64,000 nt of DNA from an uncultured Rickettsiales bacterium. GTDB taxonomy: Bacteria > Pseudomonadota > Alphaproteobacteria > Rickettsiales > UBA1997. The notes beneath the pieces were generated by a model. It made no database searches. It was not told where the DNA came from and saw only the letters and a list, made by a program, of their open reading frames with translations. The first letter of the stretch is position 1. Every line of letters starts with the position of its first letter. This document shows positions 55,380 through 64,000 of the stretch, one piece after another. Both the position numbers and the translations under genes were made by a program. The stretch spans positions 17,753 through 81,752 of the forward strand of contig CAKVGI010000006.1 of NCBI GenBank assembly GCA_934747265.1. Reading direction: 5' to 3'.

Positions 55380-55840
55380 ATTTATTTTTTGTTTAATCTG
55401 TTTTTTCTTATATGATTTGTTTTCTTTTGTCTAATTTATTTTTTTATATATAATTTATTCTTATATGATTTGTTTTGTTCTTATCTAGTTGTTCTTATAT
55501 AATTTAATTTATTCTTATATACTTTATTTTTTATGATTTACTTTTATATAATTTATTTTTACATAATTTACTATCATCTATTTATCTTAACTAGTTATTT
55601 TTTATTTAGTTTATTCTTATACAATCTGTTTTGTTCTTATATAATTTGTTTTATTCTTATCTAATTATTCTTATATGATTTAATTTATTCTTATTTACTT
55701 TATTTTTTTATGATTTACTTTTATATAATTTATTTCCTTCTTATATAATTTGTTTTCTTTTGTTTAATTTATTTTTTATATATAATTTATTCTTATATAA
55801 TTTGTTTTTGCTTAGTTTATTCTTATATGATTTATTTTTA
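55380..55840. repeat. AT-rich nested tandem repeats
   Basis: Long T-rich units such as TTCTTATATAATTTGTTTT repeat many times. A segment of about 85 bases near 55478 recurs with few changes 176 bases later (near 55654), and another segment recurs at about 330 bases. The lower strand reads as Lys/Asn/Leu/Tyr repeats (KNKLYKNKLYIKN) at the end of the transposase remnant. Confidence 0.75.
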
Positions 55841-56376
55841 GTTTTATCTAAATCTAATTTTAAGTTATTTATAAACTCTCTTAACCATTTTATTAATAAT
55901 GAAGGGGAACAGTTCATAAACTTTACAGCTTTTCTTATACCTACATTATTTAAATAATATTTAAGAAATCTTTCTTTATCATTATATGTAAACTTCTTTA
56001 CTCTATCACTAAATGATCTTTTACATTTTTTATATATATGTATATATATGTATATATATTATTTTGATAATTATTGTTTTTACTACTTTTTTACTGTTTC
56101 TTTTAATGTTGTTTTTTTATTCTTTTATTCTTTTATTCTTTTATTCTTTATTTATTCTTATATATTATTCTTTATTTATTCTTTCTATTGTTCTTTTATA
56201 TTATTTTTTTTATTGTTCTTTATTCTATTCTATTTATTTATTATTTTTTTATTATTTTTTGATATATTTTTTATTCTTTTATATATTTCTTTATTCTTCT
56301 TTATATTGTTCTTTTTTATATATTCATAATCACCACAATGAGTACATCTTATAATATTTGTATTTGGTTTGGACAT
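55741..56376 (-). pseudogene. IS1-family InsA-like transposase remnant broken by low-complexity DNA
   Basis: On the minus strand an ATG at 56376 opens MSKPNTNIIRCTHCGDYEYI, the first CxxC half of an InsA-type zinc finger. It runs into Lys/Asn/Ile-rich low complexity and stops at 56230-56232. In the same frame, near 56020-55741, there is KCKRSFSDRVKKFTYNDKER. After it comes YLNNVGIRKAVKFMNCSPS and LLIKWLREF, which is the second zinc-finger half and the helix-turn-helix of IS1-type InsA. A Lys/Asn-rich tail ends at TAA (55741). The two halves are thus separated by about 190-300 bases of T-rich simple sequence. No InsB/DDE part or terminal inverted repeats were found. Confidence 0.65.
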
Positions 56377-56454
56377 GATTGTTATTATTAATCTATTTAT
56401 TATTTTATTTATTAATTTATTAATTAACTGTATTTGTTTATTAATTTAACTGTA

Positions 56455-56545
56455 TTTATGATAATATGATAATATGATAATATGATAATATAATAGTATA
56501 ATAATATAATAATATAATAGTATAATAGTATAATAGTATAATGTT
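56455..56545. repeat. ATAATATG / TAATAGTA microsatellite
   Basis: Runs of ATAATATGAT followed by AATAGTATAATAAT units, about 90 bases of near-perfect short tandem repeat. Confidence 0.85.
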
Positions 56546-56554
56546 AAGTTTAAG

Positions 56555-56870
56555 AAATTAAGTATTGAGAGAAGAAGGAGGGAGGAGTGTGATGATAAGG
56601 GGGGGTAAGGGGGTGGTATTGACTACGTCAGGTTCCCCTTACAAAGCTGGGCGAAAAGGGAATATTGGCTACGCCAATTCCTCCCCTTACAAATTGAGGC
56701 AAAGGGAAGTATTTTACAACCAACTTTCCCTTTACAAATACAACAGATAAAAACACCAACTATATCAACTATCCTGCATAAAATTGACACATGATTAAAA
56801 TCTCTATATTGACCCCGCCATTACAGAAGAAGACAAAAGGGATATCTTATAACACTTTTCTCCGCCAAGG
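56555..56870. repeat. Composite repeat element, copy 7 (A remnant plus B array)
   Basis: GATAAGGGGGGGTAAGGGGG is a single A/core-edge unit. It is followed by B units (ATTGACTACGTCAGGTTCCCCTTACAAAGCTGG, TTGGCTACGCCAATTCC, TTTTACAACCAACTTTCCC) that decay rightward. 56870-56971 has nothing else. Confidence 0.7.
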
Positions 56871-56971
56871 TAAACGACAAGAAGATTTAAATTATTAAAC
56901 AAATTATCAATCTACAACATAGCATACAAACAACTCTTAACTCAGCAATATCTCACAATATTTCAATCAAA

Positions 56972-59491
56972 TCACTTAAATTCTATATCAAACTCCTTAC
57001 TATTAATGAATTCAATATGGTTAACATTACATACATTTTTCAAATCTTCAACAACACTGTTCACTTTCTTAATTGGTGTATAAACCGTAACCTTATCAAC
57101 AATTTCCTTTATAGACATATTTTGCTCAGACTTGTATTTTCTAACCTCAGATAAAATTCTAATTGCAATATCTCCAATCTCTAATGAACTAAAATTTTCA
57201 ATTAAATCATCAACCTTTGGCCAAGTTCCTCTTGAAGAAATTGATTTAGTTTTATTAAATTCATCCTCATACAAGCAAGAATAAATTTCTTCACAAATAG
57301 CTGGAACAAAAGGAGTAAACAATTTTAAGATTATATTAAATACATAATATATTGTTCTGATTGCGCTTTGTTGTGATTCATTTATAACTTCTAATTGTTC
57401 CTTTGATAAAATTACATCTTGATATTTAAAAGCCTTTGCACCATAGCATCTGATTTTTACTATTTCCAAATAATTATCACAAAAATCATTCCAGAATAAA
57501 TTTTCAATTATTTCTAGCGCTTTATTAAATTCATAATTCTCAAAAAATTTCGTAGCTTTTTCTACTGTGATTTTTGCTTTTGAAATTAGCCATTTATCAA
57601 TAGTCTCAAAAATTAATCCATTTTCTACATCACTTTTAGCCGTTGCGATTTTATCGGTTAAATTTTCAAAATTCATTTCCGCAAACTTTGCGCTATTGAA
57701 CAATTTTGTAATTAGTTTTTGTCCAACAGAAATCAAATCCTCAGAGTAAGCTGTATCTAAACCAAGAGTTGCATTTCCTGCCCAATATCTAACAGCATCA
57801 GAACCTTTACTTTGTATTAATCCAATAGGGCTAATTACATTTCCAGCAGATTTTGACATTTTGCTTTTATCTGGTGCTAAACACCAACCAGATATAGCTA
57901 AGCTCTTCCAAGGAATTGTGTTATCATGGTAGTATGCTTTAACCAACGTACAAAATGCCCAAGTTCTAATAATTTCATGAGCTTGCGGTCTTAAATCAAA
58001 TGGTAAATGTAAAGTATCATACCTTTTTTTATCTATATATAGCTTATCATTAAGACCCCAAGCGGATAATTGAGGCGAAATTGATGACGTAGCCCAAGTA
58101 TCAAGAACGTCAGTATCAGCTTTAACTTCGTCTCTCGTATATCCATCAGGTAAATCAACCATAGGGTCTATAGGTAATTGGTCAAACGTAGGAACCAAAA
58201 CTTTTCCTTCTTCCCCTTTTCTCTTTGAATACCATACTGGAATAGGAATACCAGAAAATCTTTGTCTTGAAATTGTCCAATCCCAACTTAAACCATCTAT
58301 CCAATCATGTATTCTGCTTTCCATCCAAGTTGGATACCAATTACATTTATTAGCTTTATTATGCAATTCAGTTTTTATATTCAAAACCCTAACATTCCAT
58401 TGTTTAGTAACCAAAAATTCAATAGGAAATTTAGATCTTTCGCCAACTTTTACAGGATGAATTATTTTTTCTGGCTCTCTTGTAATTTTTCCATTATTTT
58501 TCAATATTTCTAATATTTTTTCTCTTGCATCTTTTATTTTTAAGCCATCAATTTCCAGATATTCTTTATTAATAATATCCTTCACACAATCCAAATTTAT
58601 CTGACCCTTTTCATTTATAATGATTTTCAAATCCAACTTATATTTTTTCCACCAATCAATATCAGTTTGATCACCAAAAGTACAGCACATAACCATACCA
58701 GTTCCCTTTTCCTTATCAACCTTATCATCAGCAACAATAGGAACCTTAACACCAAGCGGGGTAATAGCTGATTTCCATCTATATTTCTCATAATTATCAG
58801 GATGACAAATTAAGGCAACACAAGCTGGCAATAATTCAGGTCTAGTGGTCATAATTTCTATATCTTCATCATCTTCCGTAGAAAATTGAATATAATTCAT
58901 CTGACTTTCCATTTCTTTATCTTCAAGCTCGGTTTGAGCCAAAGCCGTTTGATCCGCAACATCCCAAATAGATGGTTCATCTTTTCTATACAAAAGACCT
59001 TTATGATATAAATCAAGAAACGACATTTGAGATAATTTTTTAGATGTATCAGATATTGTTTGATACTTTAAACTCCAATCGTAGGAATGACTTACAGACT
59101 TAAACAAAGATTGAAATTGATCCTCTGCTATATGTACATTTTCCTTACATAACTTAATAAAATCCTCCCTTGGCATTTCCTTTCCCTTTACGCCTTTAAG
59201 CTTTTCAATATATCTCTCGGTAGGCAATCCATTATCATCAAATCCAATAGGATAAAAAACATTTTTGCCAGTCATTCTCTTATATCTAGCAGTAATATCA
59301 GTTTGAGTATACGAAAAAATATGTCCCATATGCAAAGTTCCAGAGACCGTTGGTGGTGGCGTATCTATTGAAAAAATATGATCCCTTTCAACATCATTCC
59401 AATCAAATTTATAAATACCCTCTTCTTCCCAATAATTTTGCCACTTTTTTTCCGACTCCGCAAAATTATATTTCTTTTCCAATTTTTTCAT
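56972..59491 (-). CDS. valS: Valyl-tRNA synthetase (archaeal/rickettsial type)
   Basis: Class Ia synthetase of 839 residues charging tRNA-Val. The HIGH motif is HMGH (54-57) in PPPTVSGTLHMGHIFSYTQ and the KMSKS motif is KMSKSAGN (about 542). A CP1 editing domain (about 190-340) includes TTRPELLPACVAL. The HMGHIF form, the stretch FYPIGFDDNGLPTERYIEK and the lack of the long C-terminal coiled-coil arm fit the archaeal-type ValRS known from Rickettsia rather than the standard bacterial form. I start at ATG 59491; the frame extends to a TTG at 59515. Confidence 0.96.
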   Translation of the reverse strand: MKKLEKKYNFAESEKKWQNYWEEEGIYKFDWNDVERDHIFSIDTPPPTVSGTLHMGHIFSYTQTDITARYKRMTGKNVFYPIGFDDNGLPTERYIEKLKGVKGKEMPREDFIKLCKENVHIAEDQFQSLFKSVSHSYDWSLKYQTISDTSKKLSQMSFLDLYHKGLLYRKDEPSIWDVADQTALAQTELEDKEMESQMNYIQFSTEDDEDIEIMTTRPELLPACVALICHPDNYEKYRWKSAITPLGVKVPIVADDKVDKEKGTGMVMCCTFGDQTDIDWWKKYKLDLKIIINEKGQINLDCVKDIINKEYLEIDGLKIKDAREKILEILKNNGKITREPEKIIHPVKVGERSKFPIEFLVTKQWNVRVLNIKTELHNKANKCNWYPTWMESRIHDWIDGLSWDWTISRQRFSGIPIPVWYSKRKGEEGKVLVPTFDQLPIDPMVDLPDGYTRDEVKADTDVLDTWATSSISPQLSAWGLNDKLYIDKKRYDTLHLPFDLRPQAHEIIRTWAFCTLVKAYYHDNTIPWKSLAISGWCLAPDKSKMSKSAGNVISPIGLIQSKGSDAVRYWAGNATLGLDTAYSEDLISVGQKLITKLFNSAKFAEMNFENLTDKIATAKSDVENGLIFETIDKWLISKAKITVEKATKFFENYEFNKALEIIENLFWNDFCDNYLEIVKIRCYGAKAFKYQDVILSKEQLEVINESQQSAIRTIYYVFNIILKLFTPFVPAICEEIYSCLYEDEFNKTKSISSRGTWPKVDDLIENFSSLEIGDIAIRILSEVRKYKSEQNMSIKEIVDKVTVYTPIKKVNSVVEDLKNVCNVNHIEFINSKEFDIEFK

Positions 59492-59722
59492 ATCTCTATA
59501 TCGCTTATAATTCAATAATTCTAAAATAATAAAATGTTAATAAAAATCAAGAAATAATTATTTTATATTTTGGCACTACTACTTTTAATATATTATTAAT
59601 ACTATCAGTTAATATAAAATAAATACAATCCACATTTTGTTTTTAATTTTTATGTTCTTTTCTCTTACTAAATACTTTTTTCTTTCTGTATTTTTATCAA
59701 AAATACTTATTTTTTCCAATTC

Positions 59723-60100
59723 TTGCTAATATTGCCACCCATCCATAATAATAAAATGCCCAATGCACTTTTGTTAAAATTCCCCTTCTCATTTTCCTTT
59801 GCTAACCCAACCTTATTCTTTACAATAAAAGGAGAACCTATTCACCACCCCATACTAAACCCCTCCGTCCTCACCAAAAGACCTCTTTTATACTTCCATA
59901 TCAAGAGCCCATCAATTCAATTTACACAACCCACTAAAGAATTTTGCACCACAATAAATTTTCCCTTGTCTCCCACTAATGATCCCTGTTTTATGTTTCT
60001 CCCACCAAGAACATCATATTTCCACTCTTACGCTAAGGCGTCCTCATCACATTTTACCAAGAAAGATAAAAAGAATATCAAAATGCTTTTAATTATGTTA
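59723..60100. other. Compositionally odd segment, possible degraded gene
   Basis: Much richer in G+C than the surrounding spacer and strongly C-rich on the plus strand. The plus strand has one open frame (59723-60190, 155 residues, Pro/Ser/Phe-rich) that looks like no known protein. The minus strand, read over about 59710-60065, gives a more protein-like sequence (SLVGDKGKFIVVQNSLVGC, LLIWKYKRGLLVRTEGFSMG, IGSPFIVKNKVGLAKENEKG) broken by three in-frame stops. I favour a decayed minus-strand gene but cannot name it. The rest of 59492-60260 shows nothing. Confidence 0.35.
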
Positions 60101-60261
60101 AATTCTATTTTATTGTTATATTCAAATTTTTTTTATAAAAACCATTTAATTACGCAATATTCACATACAAATAATATATTCAATATATAGTAGCATATTG
60201 ATATATAAGAATTTATACTTTTTATATTATTACCAGCTAATAAGGGTTTATAAATATAAAA

Positions 60262-60290
60262 CTGGTGCCATATCATGAATATGGCACCAG
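60262..60290 (-). terminator. Strong terminator of the giant repeat-protein gene
   Basis: CTGGTGCCATAT (60262-60273) and ATATGGCACCAG (60279-60290) form a perfect 12-pair stem with a 5-base loop. On the minus strand it is followed by a T-rich tract, 25 bases after the stop of the 60315 gene. Confidence 0.8.
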
Positions 60291-60314
60291 GAGGTAAGTT
60301 AAAATGATAGATTA

Positions 60315-63300
60315 TTATTTACCTATATTAAAAGCTTCTTTTGCCAAATCATTACCCGGATTTTCTATACTAGTCACTTCACTGTGCTTTAAGGCATAAC
60401 TAGGATCACTACTTAAATCACCTAAACTTTGTAACAAACTCTTTTTTAATGCGTCAGTTTTTTCTAAATATTCTTTTGTATAGCTACTATATACAGTTTC
60501 ATTTTTACTACTCTTTACAATTCTCTTCTTTGTCATATTATACCATTTTTTCTCTTCTCCGCCAAGTCCTTCTAATTTTTCACTACTAATTGTTGCTGTT
60601 AGATCACCTTTTAACTTTGCTAATCTTAAACCTTTACCTGCTTCATGAACTTCACCAGTATATTTAGCGCTACTATCAGGTACCTTGCCGTCTGCATTTG
60701 GATTGTCTTGATTTGCTCTTAATAATCTTTGTCCAATAGTAGCACTCAAAGCTTTATTACTCTTGTCTAATTGTGCTTGCGCTTGTTTTTTTAAATCTGA
60801 CTCTTTTAATCTTAACTTTCCAGTATCTACTAATGCGCCCCTAATACTATTTATAACACTACCAACACCAACACATATCGCAGCAATTGCCAATAAAGTA
60901 CCTGGAAACCACGCAAAAAAAGAACATAGTGCTATAACACCTAAACATATTAATGAAACAACTATACCTTTTCCAACAATTTTACGACCTGCTTTGTAAG
61001 AACCTTTATCAATAAAATAATGTCCATCCTCGGAAAGTAATTTCTTTTTGTCTTTCTTGGCATCTATATATTTTGCACTGCCTTTTTCATTATTTTTTAT
61101 TATGTCGTTAAGGTTATCTAATCTATCTAAGAAATTAGCCGCGTCTCTAGCCCTATCATAATGTGTATTTACAAATCTGCTTATTATCTTAGTATCTTCG
61201 TTAAAATTTAGTTCTTTCTTCTTTAATTCCTCAACTTGACTATTTAATTTATTTTTTAAAGCCCCTTCTTTTCCAGTATCAGTCCAATTCCAAAAATCCA
61301 ACCAAGGCTTATCACTAAACTTATTGGTATATGCTTGAACTCTGTTCAAAAAATCTTTTGTATCTTCACTCAACTCTGTTCGAGCATAAGCATTTTTCCA
61401 GACCTCATAAAGATCTACTGTAGATTTTGTAGGAAAATCTTTCTTGTTTGCCTTAATTTCAGATACACTAATCAATTCTACTTCTTTTGAACCAGTACTT
61501 CCTATTCCTGAATTATATGTTTTAATCATTGCTTGCAAATAACCCATGGCAGTAAATACATCTAGTGTTTTTAATTGATTAAATATTACTTTCCTATCTT
61601 CATCTTTTACATTCAATTCTTTTAATATATCTTCAACACTTCTATCCTTCTTACTTTCTACTTCTTTTATATCGTTTAAATAAACAACCTCTTCTTTATT
61701 TAGTGTAGCCATGTTATCAATATCAGCCCCACATCTAAGCAAACCATTTATTATTTTTACATTTTTTAGATCTTCTTCTTCTTTATTATCACTCACATTA
61801 CCACGCCATTTTTTAAGTACTGAAGCAATTTTATCTTCACTTCTATCTTTTTTCGATATCTCTCCATTTAACTTTTCAAACGCATCTCCATCTAATCCTT
61901 CAATTAAATATAAAAAATTTTTCTTTATCACATCTTCAGTATCGCCACTTAATTTATTAACTTGTACAAGTGTTTCGCTTATCTGACTAGGTGAAGCAAC
62001 TCCATTATCAATAATGTTCTTAACTATTTTAATTTGTTCTAATTTTTCTTTATTATTTTTGCCTGCAAAAAAATTGGTCATCACATCAAGAGCTTCTTGC
62101 GTTATTCCTGATTCAGAAAGATCTATAAAACCATTGGCTACATTTGCATCTGCTTCTGTTTGTTTAATAAATGCTCCAAATTTTGTTTTTTCTGATATTT
62201 TTCCACGCAACTTTACATATGGTTCAATTACATTTTGGATATCTTCCACTTTTTCCTTGCCTTTTGGAAGTAGTTTAATTATGGTTCCTAAAGTTTTTTC
62301 ATCTGCATTAATATCTAAAATCATCCCAACAACTGTTTTAATATCTTTAGCATCAATCTTTTCAAAAACGCCATTCAATGTCTCACTTAATGTTTGTCTT
62401 TTAGCTATTGCATAAAGTTCAATATACGGTTTGATTTGTTCTCTAATTCCTTCAACCGTCCTATCTCTTGCATCAACTTTAACTTGTTTAAGCATTGCTC
62501 GAAAGGCTGATCCTTCCGCTCCTTTACTTCTTAGTTCTTCAATAGCTTCAGCAGTACCAGTAACTTGATTATTATCAACAAAAATAAGTAAATCATCTAT
62601 AGCCTTTTTATCTTCGCCATCTCCGACTCCTTTATAAAGTTTCACACATGGTTCAACTATTTTTTGAACTTCAGTAATATTCTTTGAATTTTTGCACTCT
62701 TTAATTAACTTTGCAATAACCTTTTTATCTATACCATATAACGAAGAAAGTTTGCTAAAATATTTAATAAATACACCAGTATCAGGAATATTTTCCATAA
62801 TAGAATTAAGTTCTTTACATACTCCATTTCCTTGAGCTATTTCATAAATTTCTGAATATGGTTTAATAGAACTTGTAGCGTTAGCTATTACTTTTGCACT
62901 TTTACATTCTTTTTCAGCATCTTCAACTATTCGATCAAAAGCTTTTTCTTCCGCTCCTTTATCTACAAGATCACTAAATTCTTTTGCAACCAAGTCAGCG
63001 CAAGTAAATCCATCAATAAATTTAACAAATTTGTTTTTATCATACGCTTTTTTATAGATATTGCTAAATGTTTTAAGTACTTCTTGTCTTTTTTCAGCTT
63101 TTTGTTTATCACCTTTAACAGTATCAGCAGCAGCATCAGCAACAGCAAATGCCTTGTTGATAGCATAAAAAGATGCATTGTTTGCTAACATACTGTTGAG
63201 ATGTTTTGCGGTGGTACCAGGAGCTGTGTTAGCAGCTGTATCTATTGTTTCAGCAGCTGTATATTTTTGTAAATAAAAGTCAAATCCTCGTTGTATATTA

Positions 63301-64000
63301 CCTTCTCTTTCGGCAGGATCAGGAATACCACTAGTAGTAGCATCAATATCAACAAGTATTGCTGCAAAGGAATCGGCAGTTTCTGACTTTTGTTGAAGTG
63401 TTTGAAGTTTTTTAGCAGTATCTACCATATTAGTAGACTCTTTTAATATGTTGTTAAGACTATCTGTAGCTTTAGTGTTTCCATTATTATGATCTACTGT
63501 TTCAGCAGCTTCATAATATTTTGCAAATGTTTTAAGTACTTCTTGTCTTTTTTCAGCTTTTTGTTTATCACCTTTAACAGTATCAGCAGCAGCATCAGCA
63601 ACAGTAAATGCCTTGTTGATAGCATAAGAAGATGCATTGTTTGCTAACATACTGTTGAGATGTGCTGCGGTGGTACCAGTACCAGGTGTTCCAGCAGCTG
63701 TATCTATTTTTTCAGCAGCTGTATAATATTCTGCAAATGTTTTAAGTACTTTTTGTCCTGCTTTAGCTTGTTCTTCATCACCTCCTCCATTACCAGCAAT
63801 TTCATCCATAGTAGCAGCAACAGCAGCAAATGCCTTGTTGATAGCATAAGAAGATGCATTGTTTGCTAACATACTGTTGAGATGTTTTGCGGTGGTATTG
63901 CCTGTTTTAGCATATGTATCTATTGCTTCAGCAGCTTCATAATATTTTGCAAATGTTTTAAGTACTTCTTGTCTTTTTTCAGCTTTTTGTTTATCACCTT
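60315..64000 (-). CDS. Large repetitive protein, 5' end beyond the window
   Basis: At least 1227 residues; the frame stays open through base 64000, so the gene continues to the right and the ATG at 63872 is internal. The visible N-terminal part has near-identical repeats of about 70 residues: GDKQKAEKRQEVLKTFAKYY, EAAE-ID, HLNSMLANNASSYAINKAF, VADAAADTV. Copies begin near 64000, 63790, 63580 and 63115 (the last after a 250-base insertion). The middle is made of weaker helical repeats of the form VEGIREQIKPYIELYAIA. A membrane hairpin lies near the C terminus (GIVVSLICLGVIALCSFFAW and LLAIAAICVGVGSVI, about 60845-60990), followed by a charged tail. No known domain; possibly a surface or host-interaction protein. 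Confidence 0.85.
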   Translation of the reverse strand, partial: GDKQKAEKRQEVLKTFAKYYEAAEAIDTYAKTGNTTAKHLNSMLANNASSYAINKAFAAVAATMDEIAGNGGGDEEQAKAGQKVLKTFAEYYTAAEKIDTAAGTPGTGTTAAHLNSMLANNASSYAINKAFTVADAAADTVKGDKQKAEKRQEVLKTFAKYYEAAETVDHNNGNTKATDSLNNILKESTNMVDTAKKLQTLQQKSETADSFAAILVDIDATTSGIPDPAEREGNIQRGFDFYLQKYTAAETIDTAANTAPGTTAKHLNSMLANNASFYAINKAFAVADAAADTVKGDKQKAEKRQEVLKTFSNIYKKAYDKNKFVKFIDGFTCADLVAKEFSDLVDKGAEEKAFDRIVEDAEKECKSAKVIANATSSIKPYSEIYEIAQGNGVCKELNSIMENIPDTGVFIKYFSKLSSLYGIDKKVIAKLIKECKNSKNITEVQKIVEPCVKLYKGVGDGEDKKAIDDLLIFVDNNQVTGTAEAIEELRSKGAEGSAFRAMLKQVKVDARDRTVEGIREQIKPYIELYAIAKRQTLSETLNGVFEKIDAKDIKTVVGMILDINADEKTLGTIIKLLPKGKEKVEDIQNVIEPYVKLRGKISEKTKFGAFIKQTEADANVANGFIDLSESGITQEALDVMTNFFAGKNNKEKLEQIKIVKNIIDNGVASPSQISETLVQVNKLSGDTEDVIKKNFLYLIEGLDGDAFEKLNGEISKKDRSEDKIASVLKKWRGNVSDNKEEEDLKNVKIINGLLRCGADIDNMATLNKEEVVYLNDIKEVESKKDRSVEDILKELNVKDEDRKVIFNQLKTLDVFTAMGYLQAMIKTYNSGIGSTGSKEVELISVSEIKANKKDFPTKSTVDLYEVWKNAYARTELSEDTKDFLNRVQAYTNKFSDKPWLDFWNWTDTGKEGALKNKLNSQVEELKKKELNFNEDTKIISRFVNTHYDRARDAANFLDRLDNLNDIIKNNEKGSAKYIDAKKDKKKLLSEDGHYFIDKGSYKAGRKIVGKGIVVSLICLGVIALCSFFAWFPGTLLAIAAICVGVGSVINSIRGALVDTGKLRLKESDLKKQAQAQLDKSNKALSATIGQRLLRANQDNPNADGKVPDSSAKYTGEVHEAGKGLRLAKLKGDLTATISSEKLEGLGGEEKKWYNMTKKRIVKSSKNETVYSSYTKEYLEKTDALKKSLLQSLGDLSSDPSYALKHSEVTSIENPGNDLAKEAFNIGK

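Noticed and set aside
56013..56354. Plus-strand ORF of 113 residues made of Phe, Tyr, Leu and Ile
   Set aside because: It is T-rich simple sequence; the minus strand carries a recognisable transposase remnant there.
59723..60190. UGA-as-Trp recoding in the minus-strand frame
   Set aside because: Two of three interrupting stops are TGA, but the third is TAA, and normal genes in the window use TGG for Trp. Decay is the simpler explanation.
61711..62415. Plus-strand ORFs within the giant gene
   Set aside because: They are antisense shadows of a long uninterrupted minus-strand frame with repeats.

Overview
This window comes from a very AT-rich bacterial chromosome, most likely a host-associated alphaproteobacterium of the Rickettsiales/Holosporales kind. 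The evidence is an IalB-family protein, a HemY-like gene next to a mitofilin-like gene, an archaeal-looking ValRS, a multi-gene Mrp-type antiporter locus, prepilin-like and large repeat proteins, and wide AT-rich spacers. No rRNA or marker gene is present to fix the taxon, so this is inference. A class II LysRS argues against Rickettsia itself, which uses the class I enzyme.

Layout. 1-10 kb: peroxiredoxin end, htpG, miaB, a metG-tsaD-Dot1-like methyltransferase-xerC operon, recN. 10-23 kb: a coiled-coil protein, a small DUF378 protein, lysS, tRNA-Lys, ftsK, an engB-hemY-mitofilin operon, an HNH protein, tRNA-Ala, a prepilin-like protein, and three copies of a composite GC-rich repeat element. 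23-31 kb: cvpA-like gene, MFS transporter, M16 peptidase, ruvA-orf-ruvB-transglutaminase operon. 30-35 kb: five overlapping minus-strand genes for an Mrp/NuoL-M-N-type antiporter complex, one carrying a long acidic tail. 35-41 kb: HAD-like protein, pth, and two tandem paralogues built from shuffled modules. 41-51 kb: gap, IalB, lipoprotein, M15 peptidase, tRNA-Asn, dnaX-lspA-histidine kinase, plsC, ftsA, rpmH, tRNA-Pro. 51-64 kb: long repeat-rich spacers, greA-rlmE, a SIMPL protein, an IS1-like transposase remnant, valS, and the 3' part of a gene for a large repetitive protein that runs off the right edge.

Most genes are housekeeping: translation (five tRNA-related enzymes, tRNAs, L34), repair and recombination (RecN, RuvAB, XerC, DnaX), division (FtsK, FtsA, EngB) and envelope (LspA, PlsC, Mrp). 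The accessory content is concentrated in the paralogous modular proteins, the giant repeat protein and the spacers.

The most unusual signal is a composite dispersed repeat. An AT-rich core with a palindrome is flanked by two different GC-rich tandem arrays, A (TTATCAGGGGGG type) and B (TTACGAAGGGGG type), whose units are sharpest next to the core and decay outward. It recurs in full, inverted or partial form near 13.4-14.4, 19.9-20.2, 22.2-22.8, 39.4-39.7, 51.6-52.4, 54.8-55.0 and 56.6-56.9 kb.
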